Notes under the pieces: generated by a model
What the model was told of the DNA's origin: nothing
Seen by the model: only the letters and a program-made list of their open reading frames with translations
Databases searched by the model: none
Shown here: piece by piece, positions 39,140-46,190 of the stretch
Layout of the letters: the number at the start of each line of letters is the position of its first letter
How positions within the stretch are numbered: the stretch's first letter is position 1
Source of the DNA: Verrucomicrobiota bacterium
Lineage (GTDB): Bacteria; Verrucomicrobiota; Verrucomicrobiia; Limisphaerales; VHDF01
DNA length: 64,000 bases
Direction of reading: 5' to 3'
Assembly: GCA_016871495.1 (NCBI GenBank)
Contig: VHDF01000016.1
Span: forward strand, 1 to 64,000
Position numbers and translations under genes: made by a program

Positions 39140-40666
39140 TCACGGCCTCCACTGCAACGTGGCCACGGACTTGGGAGGGAGCGTCGTCATCAGAATCCCG
39201 CCGCGCCAACTGAGGGACAGCGGGCGCTTGGTGCTCAGCGGGTTGGCCGCGACCAACACGATGCTTCCGCCCGGGTTCCTAAACGCCACGTTCGCCGGGG
39301 CCGCGCGAGGGTTGGTGGTGGCGATCCGCACCGCCCCGGGTTGGATGAACTTCATGAACTGGCCGTAGAGATAGAAGTCGGCGCGGTACTCCGTCGCAAG
39401 CGTGTCACGATTCAGCACGATGATGGTCGGATCGCAATCGTGGAATCCCGAGACGTTCGGCTTGCCTTGGTGATCAATCATCGTCACCCACGCGTTGTAA
39501 CTGCCGGCCCAGTGGCGAAAGTAGGAGATGATTTCCGCGGCGCCCTGGGCGCCGTAAACGGAACCTTCGGTGAAGTAGATGGGCTTGCCCGGAAACTGGC
39601 GATGGAGTTTGGACATCGCCTCGGGCCGGCCCTCGTAGAGATGAAAGGCGCTGCCCCCGACGAATTGCGCCGCCTGCGGATCGCGCAGGATGGTCGCGGG
39701 AAAACCCGGGTTGTTGAAGTTGTGGTCGAATACCCAGATGACCGTGCGAATGCCCCGCGCCTGAAACAGCGGCCCCAGGTGATCGCGGATGAAATCCCGT
39801 TGCTCGGCGGCGGTCCAGAGGCAGCTCGGATAAGGCTCAGGGCCGAACTCCGGTTCGTTCTGCACGGTGAGGGCGTGGATCTCGATGCCTTCGCGCCGAT
39901 AGGCTTCGATGAATCGAACGAGATACTCCGCGAAGTAAGGATAACACTCCCGGCGAAGCCGGCCGCCGCCGTAGCGGCCGTTGGTCTTCATCCACGGCGG
40001 AGGCGTCCACGGTGAGGCAAAGAACTTCAGATTCGGATTGAGGCGCTGGGCGGTCTTGATCACCGGCAACACGTACTCCCGATCCCGTTCGATCGAGAAA
40101 CGCTCCAGCTTCGGATCCTCCTGGCCCGCGGGCAGGTCGTTGTAGGTGTAGAACGGACCCGGCGCGAAATCCGAAGTGCCGATGCAAAGGCGCATCAAAT
40201 TCATGCCGATGCCGTGCTCGGCGTGGACGAGGCTCTCGATCACCTTTTCCCGCCGAGCCGCCGGCAGCAGGCTGAGGTTGTAACAGGTGCTGTGCTCGAA
40301 GGAACTGCCGAGCCCCAGCACGGGTTGATAGGTGGTGGTGTCGTCGATCTGGATGGCCTCGCGTCCCGAGGTGGGTCCAGCTTGAAACTGAAGCTCCGGC
40401 TGCGGCGTGAGCTTGGCCGTGCCGTCCTCCGACGAGAGCCACTCTTGAACCTTCGTGCCCGAACCTTGCCGGCTGCCGCGCTCTCCGGTCGATTCCGCTG
40501 TCGATGCTTGGGAAGAACCGTTGACTGCGGCCAGGCGTGTTCCGCACCCGGCAACCGCGAAGCCGAGAACGGAGATCAGCGCGGCGCAGATCGCCGTGGA
40601 ACGTAATGAAGTCCGGAGCGTGGCCTCGCGACGGGGATCGATGTTGGCGTGCATGCTTGAAATCAT
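39140..40666 (-). CDS. Glycoside hydrolase family 30 lipoprotein
   Basis: This exported protein has a lipobox (LGFAVAGC) and a GH30 glucosylceramidase-like TIM barrel. The acid/base Glu is in ALTVQNEPEF and the nucleophile Glu in IYFTEGSVYG. FFASPWTPPPWMKTNG and GLGSSFEHS are family hallmarks. A C-terminal beta domain closes the protein. It should hydrolyse a beta-glucoside or xyloside outside the inner membrane. The longer frame to 40900 adds an unlikely Arg-rich stretch, so the start at 40666 is preferred. It shares its strand with the next two genes. Confidence 0.82.
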   Translation of the reverse strand: MISSMHANIDPRREATLRTSLRSTAICAALISVLGFAVAGCGTRLAAVNGSSQASTAESTGERGSRQGSGTKVQEWLSSEDGTAKLTPQPELQFQAGPTSGREAIQIDDTTTYQPVLGLGSSFEHSTCYNLSLLPAARREKVIESLVHAEHGIGMNLMRLCIGTSDFAPGPFYTYNDLPAGQEDPKLERFSIERDREYVLPVIKTAQRLNPNLKFFASPWTPPPWMKTNGRYGGGRLRRECYPYFAEYLVRFIEAYRREGIEIHALTVQNEPEFGPEPYPSCLWTAAEQRDFIRDHLGPLFQARGIRTVIWVFDHNFNNPGFPATILRDPQAAQFVGGSAFHLYEGRPEAMSKLHRQFPGKPIYFTEGSVYGAQGAAEIISYFRHWAGSYNAWVTMIDHQGKPNVSGFHDCDPTIIVLNRDTLATEYRADFYLYGQFMKFIQPGAVRIATTNPRAAPANVAFRNPGGSIVLVAANPLSTKRPLSLSWRGGILMTTLPPKSVATLQWRP

Positions 40667-40677
40667 GGAACTCCGAT

Positions 40678-41697
40678 TCAGAAACGCAGCGTGGCGAGGG
40701 CCGCGCTCACCCAAGCCGGCGTGATTTCGTGCTCGTTGATCACGGTGTGCCAGAGGTCGCGGCGGCCGGCGACATACGAACGCAGGTTCAAAAGTGAGGC
40801 TTCGAGATCGCCGCGGCGGATTTCCATGTCCGCGGGCTGATAACGCAATCCCACGTCGTCCATGAACGCCACCATCTCCGCGTGACGGTTTTCCTGCCAC
40901 CGGCTGAGCAGGTGGATGCCGAGCCCCACGATCCAGCCGTGGATGAAGGAGCGCTCGAGCCGTTCCTCCAATTCGTAGAACAGATAATGCTCGCTGCCCT
41001 CTTCCACCCGGTAATGCCCGGCCGGCAGACAGATCGTGTTCACGCGCATATAGCCCTCGACGATGGCGCGCAGACCGTCATCGGTGCAGGCCCGGATGGC
41101 ACCGGCCTTCGCCATCGTGTCGGCGAGGATGGCGCGAGCCTGGGCAATGTCCTCCGTCCGGAAGGGATACTCACTCCTGCCCGCGCGTCCTGCGAGTTCC
41201 CAGTCGAAGCAGGCGGTGTGAATCGAAAGCAGATCGCCCACGCCCGCAATGTTCAGCTCCGGCGGGGCGGTGCGGATTAAATCATAGTCAATCACCAGCG
41301 GGTCGGGACTGGTCTGGCCAACGTATTCCACGCGATGTCCGCGACGAATGCCGGCGGCGGGCGTGACGAAGGCGTCCACACTCAGGATGGTTGGAACACT
41401 CACCAGCCGCAGACCGCGTTTCCACGCGATGTACTTCGCCAGATCGATGGCCTGACCACCGCCAATGCCGACCACCGTGTCCGCAACCGGCGCGGCGGTC
41501 AGTTGGCGGTCGAGGGTCTCGACTTCCATGTTTTCCACGAACAAGACGGCCTTGGGCCGGGCTTTGAGCCGGGGTTCAGCATGGCGCCAGGGTACTTCCA
41601 TGGTGGTCACCAGAAAGCTTCCCGGGGCCAAATCCAATTCACTCAAGGAGCCGGCGCCGAAGCGGGCGGAACGAACGTTGGTGTTTCCTTCAATCAT
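40678..41697 (-). CDS. sn-Glycerol-1-phosphate dehydrogenase-like protein
   Basis: The iron-containing alcohol dehydrogenase fold is shown by VVGIGGGQAIDLAKYIAWK (NAD binding), SVPTILSVDAFVTPA, and the metal-ligand region ERSFIHGWIVGLGIHLLSRW. This pattern is closest to sn-glycerol-1-phosphate dehydrogenases (AraM/EgsA type), which reduce dihydroxyacetone phosphate. The start MIEGNTNVRS at 41697 is chosen because upstream sequence overlaps the permease gene. It lies 11 bp before the GH30 gene. Confidence 0.75.
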   Translation of the reverse strand: MIEGNTNVRSARFGAGSLSELDLAPGSFLVTTMEVPWRHAEPRLKARPKAVLFVENMEVETLDRQLTAAPVADTVVGIGGGQAIDLAKYIAWKRGLRLVSVPTILSVDAFVTPAAGIRRGHRVEYVGQTSPDPLVIDYDLIRTAPPELNIAGVGDLLSIHTACFDWELAGRAGRSEYPFRTEDIAQARAILADTMAKAGAIRACTDDGLRAIVEGYMRVNTICLPAGHYRVEEGSEHYLFYELEERLERSFIHGWIVGLGIHLLSRWQENRHAEMVAFMDDVGLRYQPADMEIRRGDLEASLLNLRSYVAGRRDLWHTVINEHEITPAWVSAALATLRF

Positions 41698-41704
41698 AGG
41701 GTGG

Positions 41705-43171
41705 CTATGGGTGGGTGGAGGGGATGTCTTCTCCGGGAGCCGGTGGTCCAGCTTCACCGCGGAGCAATCGACGCCGGATCAAGGTGAGATAGAGGACCAC
41801 GCCGATGCCCAATCCCACCAGTGTCGAAAGCAGGGGCAGATGCTGCGTGCGAATGCCGGCCAGTTCCGTCGGAGGGATGGTCAGCGCGGCCACCACCCCC
41901 AACACCCAGATCAGCGCGGCGGTCCCGATCCATGGACGCGCCCGGCCGAGTCGCCAGCCATCGGATTGCGTCGGCGGCGGGGCAATCAAGGCGGCGATGA
42001 CAATGCCGGCATAGCCGAGGTAACCGGCGACGGCAGAAATCTGCGTAACGATGTCGAGGGTGGGCAGTCCGAGGACGACGGCCGACGACACGAGCCAGAT
42101 GAACAGGATGGCGTTGCGGGGAGTGCGATGGCTCTCGGTCACCGAGGCCAGCCATCGGGAACCGGGCAGCATTCGGTCGCGGCCCAGCGCAAATAGCAAC
42201 CGGCTCGTGGCCGCCATGCTGGCCAGTCCGCAGGCAAAGATCGAAATGCCAATCACAACCCGCACCACCCCGGCCCCGCCCGTGCCCAGGGCCTGCCGCA
42301 GCGTGGTCATCAGCGGATCGCCCGCCTTCTGCGCGGCCGCCAGATCACCCACCGCCAGCATGACCCCGCTCAGCAACAGGAACCCTGCAACGCCTGAGCC
42401 CAGAAGCGACAGCAGGATCGCCCGTGGCACCACGCGCTTCGGCTGCCGCGTCTCCTCGGCCAAATCAGCGGCGGCTTCGAACCCGGTCAAACACCAGGCC
42501 CCGACCAGCAGCGACAGCGCCCAGGCTCCCAAGCCCGCCGGGCTTCCGGTGGTGGCGTTCGTGGAGTCGAACAAAACCGCGGGCGAAGCGCCGCGCTGCA
42601 AGGCCAGCACGATCAGCACGAGGCTCGCCAAGAACACGCCCAACAGTTCCGTCCACACGCCGGCATCGTTGACCCGAGCCGCCCATCGGATGCCAAACAG
42701 GTGGATCATGGCCGTCAACGCAATGATCGACAGCGTGAGGGCGGTCACCGCCGGGGACGAGGCCCACTCGCCACCCATCCAGTGGCCGGTCTGCGCGGCG
42801 AGCGTGGCGCAGACGCCGGGAAAGCCCGTGAGGAATTGAAGCAGGAGCAGCCAGCCCACCGAGAATCCGAAATGCGGATTCACCAGCCGACTGGCCCACT
42901 GGTAACCGTATCCGGAAAGCGGTATCCGCGTGGCCAGCTCAGCCAGCAGCAGCGCCACGAGCATCTGCCCCGCGAGCACGATCAGCCATGACCAGACAAT
43001 CCCACCGCCGACTTGCCGAAGTCCGTGACCGAAGTTGGCCGAAACGCCCGTGAAGACGGAGATCAACGAAAACGCCACCGCAAAACTGGAGAACCCGCCC
43101 AGGGTCCGGCGCAGTTGTTGCGCATAGCCAAAGCGCTGCAGCTCGCGTTCATCCGGATCGTGCATGGACAA
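41705..43171 (-). CDS. APC-superfamily amino-acid permease
   Basis: The 488-residue membrane protein has about 12 helices. The first helix FSSFAVAFSLISVFTGVSANFGHG and the segment GAWCLTGFEAAADLAEETRQPKRVVPRAI are typical of amino acid/choline permeases of the APC family. The substrate is unknown. It is the first of three minus-strand genes that overlap or nearly touch. Confidence 0.85.
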   Translation of the reverse strand: MSMHDPDERELQRFGYAQQLRRTLGGFSSFAVAFSLISVFTGVSANFGHGLRQVGGGIVWSWLIVLAGQMLVALLLAELATRIPLSGYGYQWASRLVNPHFGFSVGWLLLLQFLTGFPGVCATLAAQTGHWMGGEWASSPAVTALTLSIIALTAMIHLFGIRWAARVNDAGVWTELLGVFLASLVLIVLALQRGASPAVLFDSTNATTGSPAGLGAWALSLLVGAWCLTGFEAAADLAEETRQPKRVVPRAILLSLLGSGVAGFLLLSGVMLAVGDLAAAQKAGDPLMTTLRQALGTGGAGVVRVVIGISIFACGLASMAATSRLLFALGRDRMLPGSRWLASVTESHRTPRNAILFIWLVSSAVVLGLPTLDIVTQISAVAGYLGYAGIVIAALIAPPPTQSDGWRLGRARPWIGTAALIWVLGVVAALTIPPTELAGIRTQHLPLLSTLVGLGIGVVLYLTLIRRRLLRGEAGPPAPGEDIPSTHP

Positions 43172-43558
43172 AGAGTGCCGACTGAAGCCCGATGTGCCTA
43201 GACAAAATGTCGGCCGCCACGCTGGAAGGCACTCTTGATGCTGAAGTTACTTACCGTTCCGCACCCCGGCCCGCCGGAGTTTTTTGACTAGAAACGGCAA
43301 TTCAGCAGCGTCGAGATGCGCAAAAGATTGAGTGGCAAAGGCCTGCCGAAAGTTGAGGTGAATCCGGGATTGCTAGTAAAAGTTCACTTCCCTGAATGGA
43401 TACGCTCGGGAGTACGACCCCATGCTGGATGAGTTTAGAATCCGATAGGGCTGTGCCTGTGTCATGATCCTTCATGGCGATTACGGACGCCGCGAAGGAG
43501 CGCTTTGTGATTATAACTCGCAAGACACACCTGTTTAAGAAAATCTTTTCGAAAACAT
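43172..43558. other. Intergenic, nothing recognised
   Basis: The stretch between the permease gene start and the first structured RNA shows no convincing gene or shared repeat. The base composition becomes less GC-rich, which marks the border of the island. Confidence 0.4.
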
Positions 43559-43587
43559 TTGACGCAACCTAACACACCAGGTAATAG
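43559..43587 (+). promoter_or_regulatory. Sigma-70-like promoter of structured RNA 1
   Basis: TTGACG (43559-43564) and TAATAG (43582-43587) are spaced by exactly 17 bp. Transcription would begin near 43594, just at a hairpin. Confidence 0.65.
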
Positions 43588-43591
43588 TCTA

Positions 43592-43830
43592 GCAGGTTCG
43601 ATGCAAACCTGCACTTACATAGCAGCCGCGAATAGGCCGACGATGTCGGTCGCGAAAGCGACACGTCATAGCCGGTTGAGTCAAGGTTGTGTTTTCGGCC
43701 TTGGCCTATCCAGATTGGATCAAGGGCAAGCCCTCGAAACGAATTTGGATAACCCGGAGGCAAGCAGGTAAAAGAAGATCCATAGAATTTTCCAAACCCT
43801 GCTTACCGAAAAATAAGCAGGGTTTTTTGT
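43592..43830 (+). ncRNA. Putative structured RNA 1 (about 240 nt)
   Basis: The RNA begins with hairpin GCAGGTT / AACCTGC. A long-range helix ATAGGCC / GGCCTAT encloses hairpins CCGAC-GAT-GTCGG and GTCGC-GAAA-GCGAC, and further short hairpins follow (ATCCA-GAT-TGGAT, GGGCAAGCCC). It ends in a strong terminator. No open frame looks real. I tested tmRNA, RNase P, SRP and 6S features by eye and found none. It precedes the tRNA array, where phages often encode large ornate RNAs. Confidence 0.6.
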
Positions 43831-43831
43831 C
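43796..43831 (+). terminator. Rho-independent terminator of structured RNA 1
   Basis: The stem CCCTGCTTA / TAAGCAGGG with loop CCGAAAAA is followed by TTTTTTGTCTT. Confidence 0.92.
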
Positions 43832-43919
43832 TTCCCCGAATGACTAACAACACAAACGAAAGGTGAACGATCTGTGAACGAAACAAAGGCGACATCTCGA
43901 TGATGTCAACCGACACAAA

Positions 43920-44166
43920 ATTAAGACGGGCGCGGGAGAGCCGAGGTTCTCCACCGAGGGGCCATGCCCAACGGTTGCCAAGAAACGCGCCCCTTGTGTT
44001 CAGCCAGAATTTACATTCCAAGGGCTTCGGAGGAGGTGTGCCCTTAAACACCGAAAGAGCCGCCGTGAAACCGCGGGTTGGGATCGAGTAGATCACCAAG
44101 AGGTGTTTGTTCTTTGTTGAAATGGCATGGGCCGGGAGCGAGAGATCGCTTCCGGCCCTCTTCCTT
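43920..44166 (+). ncRNA. Putative structured RNA 2
   Basis: A closing helix GGGCGCG / CGCGCCC surrounds a short branched region (about 43925-43993). Hairpins AAGGGC / GCCCTT and GGTGT / ACACC follow, and a strong terminator ends it. No reading frame is convincing. The size is similar to structured RNA 1 immediately upstream. I cannot assign a family. Confidence 0.45.
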
Positions 44167-44168
44167 TC
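44131..44168 (+). terminator. Rho-independent terminator of structured RNA 2
   Basis: A 13-pair stem GGGCCGGGAGCGA / TCGCTTCCGGCCC (one G-T pair) with loop GAGA precedes a T-rich run TCTTCCTTT. Confidence 0.85.
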
Positions 44169-44239
44169 GCGGCTGTGGTTTAACAGCAGAATGTCTTCCG
44201 ACCATGTCGATGGTCCGGGTGCCGTTCCCGGCAGCCGCA
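44169..44239 (+). tRNA. tRNA-like gene, anticodon unassigned
   Basis: Acceptor GCGGCTG / CAGCCGC pairs perfectly with A73, and the T-arm is CCGGG-TGCCGTT-CCCGG. The middle folds as GACCAT-GTCG-ATGGTC and does not give a normal 7-nt anticodon loop. No CCA is encoded. Likely a decayed or unusual tRNA at the start of the array. Confidence 0.45.
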
Positions 44240-44250
44240 ATTATTCCTCT

Positions 44251-44322
44251 AGGCTGCGCGTCAGCACGCGGCCGAGTCTCCACAACTCAGCTTACTCCGG
44301 GCAGCACGGAGGCAGCCTGCCC
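44251..44322 (+). tRNA. tRNA-Trp(CCA)
   Basis: Acceptor AGGCTGC / GCAGCCT is perfect with G73, the Trp discriminator. The anticodon loop CTCCACA gives CCA. The T-arm is CTCCG-GGCAGCA-CGGAG, a non-canonical loop. The 3' end reads CCC rather than CCA. Confidence 0.75.
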
Positions 44323-44331
44323 TTTTCATTT

Positions 44332-44406
44332 GGGGTCGTGGCAGACAAGCAATGCACTTGCCCTGCAAGCAAGCTGATGTGGGAGCGTTACCCACCGACT
44401 CCACCA
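44332..44406 (+). tRNA. tRNA-Ala(TGC)
   Basis: Acceptor GGGGTCG / CGACTCC contains the G3-T70 pair that identifies alanine tRNA, with A73 and encoded CCA. The anticodon arm CTTGC-CCTGCAA-GCAAG gives TGC, with C at position 33. T-loop AGCGTTA. Confidence 0.85.
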
Positions 44407-44415
44407 ATCTTCAAC

Positions 44416-44494
44416 TGCGGGAAACTCGACCAGATGCACAGAGAGAAGCCTCATAAACTTCTTCAGGTGGGTGTGACTCCCACTCCCGCTACCA
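44416..44494 (+). tRNA. tRNA-Met(CAT), possibly initiator-like
   Basis: Acceptor TGCGGGA / TCCCGCT leaves a T1-T72 mismatch, as unpaired 1-72 bases do in initiator tRNA. The anticodon loop is CTCATAA. T-arm GTGGG-TGTGACT-CCCAC. A73 and CCA are encoded. The three G-C pairs of initiator anticodon stems are absent, so the initiator role is uncertain. Confidence 0.75.
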
Positions 44495-44501
44495 ATTCAC
44501 T

Positions 44502-44591
44502 GGGAAGTGATCCGGCTGCCCGACGGTAAATCGGGCGTCAGAAAACAAAAGCGGAAGTGACGAACTGGAGCATGACCAGCACTTCCCACCA
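44502..44591 (+). tRNA. tRNA-Tyr(GTA) with D-arm missing
   Basis: Acceptor GGGAAGT / ACTTCCC is perfect with A73 and CCA. The anticodon arm CCCGA-CGGTAAA-TCGGG gives GTA with G at position 33. A long variable arm (GTCA ... TGAC) fits tyrosine. Only 9 nt separate acceptor and anticodon stems, so there is no D-arm. T-loop AGCATGA. Confidence 0.7.
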
Positions 44592-44625
44592 GCCTTCGCC
44601 ATAGCTTCGCTGGGCCAGCCATTTC

Positions 44626-44701
44626 GGACTCGTAGCTCAATGAGCAGAGCAACCCGTTGTCTGCGGGAAGGCTGAGGGTGCAAGTCCCTTCGGGTCCGCC
44701 A
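44626..44701 (+). tRNA. tRNA-Asp(GTC)
   Basis: Acceptor GGACTCG / CGGGTCC with G73 (the Asp discriminator) and encoded CCA. The anticodon loop TTGTCTG gives GTC. D-loop AATGAGCA has no GG, and T-loop is TGCAAGT. Confidence 0.85.
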
Positions 44702-44706
44702 TTTCT

Positions 44707-44982
44707 CGGAACGCAGCTCAGTCTTTAGAGCACCCGGCTTGGGACCGGGAGGCCACAGGTGGAAATCCTGCCGTTCCGTGCCAGCGGTCGAATCAAATTG
44801 ACCCGTCCGGGGTCGAAATGATTGACCCGTCGCTCATTGTCGCAAAAAGAGACATGTTTTCTTTAAATCATTCCGCAACAACGTGATAAGGGAGTGATTT
44901 AAAGGAAACATGTCGGCCAGGGTGGGTCAGCCATTTCGACCCCGGACGGGTCAATCAATTCGACCGCTGACAGTTCCGACCA
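44707..44982 (+). tRNA. tRNA-Pro(TGG) interrupted by a 194-bp element
   Basis: Acceptor CGGAACG (44707-44713) pairs with CGTTCCG (44772-44778). The anticodon arm CCCGG-CTTGGGA-CCGGG gives TGG with G37. The A73-CCA end is now at 44979-44982, on the far side of a palindromic insertion at 44779-44972. The target duplication GTTCCG leaves either copy able to form the acceptor stem. T-loop TGGAAAT. Confidence 0.85.
44779..44972. mobile_element. 194-bp palindromic MITE in tRNA-Pro
   Basis: Terminal inverted repeats of about 50 bp begin TGCCAGCGGTCGAAT at left and TGTCAGCGGTCGAAT at right (complement). A second inverted pair GACATGTTT ... AAACATGTC lies inside, so nearly the whole element is a hairpin. 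A 6-bp duplication GTTCCG flanks it (44773-44778, 44973-44978). The ends resemble IS21-type termini from memory. It encodes nothing. Confidence 0.92.
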
Positions 44983-44991
44983 TCTCCTATT

Positions 44992-45067
44992 GCTGCCGTG
45001 GTCGAATACATGAGGCGTCCGTCTTCTAAACGGAACGATGCAGGTGGGGATCCTGTCGGCAGCACCA
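44992..45067 (+). tRNA. tRNA-Arg(TCT)
   Basis: Acceptor GCTGCCG / CGGCAGC with A73 and CCA. The anticodon arm TCCGT-CTTCTAA-ACGGA gives TCT. T-loop TGGGGAT. The D-arm is poorly paired. Confidence 0.85.
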
Positions 45068-45068
45068 T

Positions 45069-45142
45069 TGCCAGGTAGTGTGAAAGTAGCACGGCGGCCT
45101 GTTAAGCCGCTTGTCTTGGTGCGAGTCCAAGTCTGGCAGCCA
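45069..45142 (+). tRNA. tRNA-Asn(GTT)
   Basis: Acceptor TGCCAGG / TCTGGCA with G73 and CCA. The anticodon arm GCGGC-CTGTTAA-GCCGC gives GTT. D-loop GAAAGTA lacks GG. T-loop TGCGAGT. Only one base separates it from tRNA-Arg(TCT). Confidence 0.9.
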
Positions 45143-45343
45143 ATATAAGTTAGTTCATTCGCGATGGGCGAGCCTCGTGCGGATCGCCGCGTCAATCTCA
45201 ACCCTGAATTGCCACATCCTCCGGATGATTGGCCGAGCAGAAATAACCCGGTCCCGAATACCGACTGAAACTCCGGGTTGCGTGGCCGCCATCTCTGGAC
45301 CATCCGCCCTTTTCAAACACTTAACGAAAGGACACTCCATTCC

Positions 45344-45499
45344 ATGAAGCCTGTCATCCGTAATCAAAGCTCATTGCTCTTTCGCAAGAGCTATAAGCCG
45401 AATCGTCTTATTCGCATCCGACCCACGGCCAAGCCCGGCGTCACCTTTCGTCCGATGCGACAGTTCGGTTTGAAGCCGCAACTTGAATTCGTCTCGTAG
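45344..45499 (+). CDS. Small basic protein within the tRNA array
   Basis: A 51-residue frame (MKPVIRNQSSLLFRKS ...) has a purine-rich AACGAAAGGA upstream as a possible ribosome site. It is strongly basic, with many Arg and Lys, which would suit RNA binding. Its TAG stop lies inside the tRNA-Ile gene. No family is recognised, and it could be chance. The stretch 45143-45343 has no tRNA or clear gene. Confidence 0.4.
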   Translation: MKPVIRNQSSLLFRKSYKPNRLIRIRPTAKPGVTFRPMRQFGLKPQLEFVS

Positions 45500-45563
45500 C
45501 TCAAAAGCAGAGCACCCGCCTGATAAGCGGGAGAACGCGGAGCGTTACCGCGCGGGACGACCA
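45490..45563 (+). tRNA. tRNA-Ile(GAT)
   Basis: Acceptor CGTCTCG / CGGGACG with A73 and CCA. The anticodon arm CCCGC-CTGATAA-GCGGG gives GAT. D-loop AAAAGCA lacks GG. T-arm CGCGG-AGCGTTA-CCGCG. Confidence 0.88.
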
Positions 45564-45600
45564 TCCTTCGCTCCCCGAGCTACGGCTCGGCGAGTCCCTT

Positions 45601-45675
45601 CCCCGAGTAGCTGAGGCAGATTAGCGCCTCGCTGAAGACGAGGAGACGTTGGTGCGATACCAACCTCGGGGACCA
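45601..45675 (+). tRNA. tRNA-Phe(GAA)
   Basis: Acceptor CCCCGAG / CTCGGGG with A73 and CCA. The anticodon arm CCTCG-CTGAAGA-CGAGG gives GAA. T-arm GTTGG-TGCGATA-CCAAC. Confidence 0.88.
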
Positions 45676-45680
45676 TTTCG

Positions 45681-45758
45681 GTCCGTGAATGCAAAACAGC
45701 TCAAGCAGCCGGCCTTTCAAGTCGGGCCTAATCGGTGCAAGTCCGATCACGGATGCCA
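45681..45758 (+). tRNA. tRNA-Glu(TTC)
   Basis: Acceptor GTCCGTG / CACGGAT with G73 and CCA. The anticodon arm CCGGC-CTTTCAA-GTCGG gives TTC. T-arm ATCGG-TGCAAGT-CCGAT. The D-arm is weak. Confidence 0.85.
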
Positions 45759-45762
45759 TTTT

Positions 45763-45840
45763 GTCCGCGTAGCTCAGTGAGATCAGAGCGCCACCGTGCG
45801 AAGGTGGAGGTCGCAGGTGCGATTCCTGCCGTGGACGCCA
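45763..45840 (+). tRNA. tRNA-Arg(GCG)
   Basis: Acceptor GTCCGCG / CGTGGAC with G73 and CCA. The anticodon arm CCACC-GTGCGAA-GGTGG gives GCG. Bacteria normally read CGN arginine codons with ACG (inosine), so G34 is unusual. D-loop AGTGAGATCA lacks GG. T-loop TGCGATT. Confidence 0.85.
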
Positions 45841-45844
45841 CTTT

Positions 45845-45920
45845 GCCTCTGTGCCTCAGAAGCGACAGGACGAGTTTTGTAAACTCGTATTCGTCGGTGC
45901 GAGTCCGACCAGAGGCTCCA
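45845..45920 (+). tRNA. tRNA-Thr(TGT)
   Basis: Acceptor GCCTCTG / CAGAGGC with T73 and CCA. The anticodon arm CGAGT-TTTGTAA-ACTCG gives TGT. T-arm GTCGG-TGCGAGT-CCGAC. Confidence 0.87.
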
Positions 45921-45926
45921 TTTCAT

Positions 45927-46001
45927 GGTGATCATGATGTAACAGCAGCATCACGCCCCGTGAAGGCGTTTGTGCCGGTGCGAATCCGACTGGTCACCCC
46001 A
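45927..46001 (+). tRNA. tRNA-His(GTG)
   Basis: The extra G(-1) opposite C73, diagnostic of histidine tRNA, precedes acceptor GTGATCA / TGGTCAC. CCA is encoded. The anticodon arm ACGCC-CCGTGAA-GGCGT gives GTG, with C at position 33. D-loop TAACAGCAG lacks GG. T-loop TGCGAAT. Confidence 0.87.
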
Positions 46002-46003
46002 TT

Positions 46004-46165
46004 TTCGACGGGTCGCAGGATTGGGTTATCGTTCATCACGACGTGGTCGCCGGTTCGAGTCCGGCCTCCGGAACCAATGCCGGAGTAGCTCAGGGGTAGA
46101 GCGCGTATTCCCAGTTCGTCTCTTATCCGTCGTCCATCGCTGCGGCTCGACCAAGTCGCAGCCTA
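46004..46165 (+). ncRNA. Permuted tRNA-like RNA 1, candidate Y RNA (YrlA type)
   Basis: A canonical T-arm GCCGG-TTCGAGT-CCGGC (46046-46065 region) is followed by an acceptor-like hairpin CTCCGG / CCGGAG (46066-46071 with 46080-46085). Then comes a D-arm GCTC-AGGGGTA-GAGC (46088-46102) that has the GG missing from the array tRNAs. So the 3' half precedes the 5' half, as in bacterial YrlA Y RNAs. The left part could also be read as a poor tRNA-Met(CAT), with two acceptor mismatches. A 3' hairpin GCTGCG / CGCAGC follows. Boundaries are approximate. Confidence 0.55.
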
Positions 46166-46190
46166 ATCCTCCACAATACAAATCGTACTT

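Noticed and set aside
43559-43771. Open reading frame or tmRNA tag peptide within structured RNA 1
   Set aside because: The frame starts upstream of the likely transcription start, overlaps dense RNA structure and has no ribosome site. No tmRNA acceptor ends or ALAA-type tag were found.
43803-44240. 145-residue minus-strand frame over structured RNA 2
   Set aside because: It crosses two strong terminator hairpins and a tRNA-like gene and has no domain.
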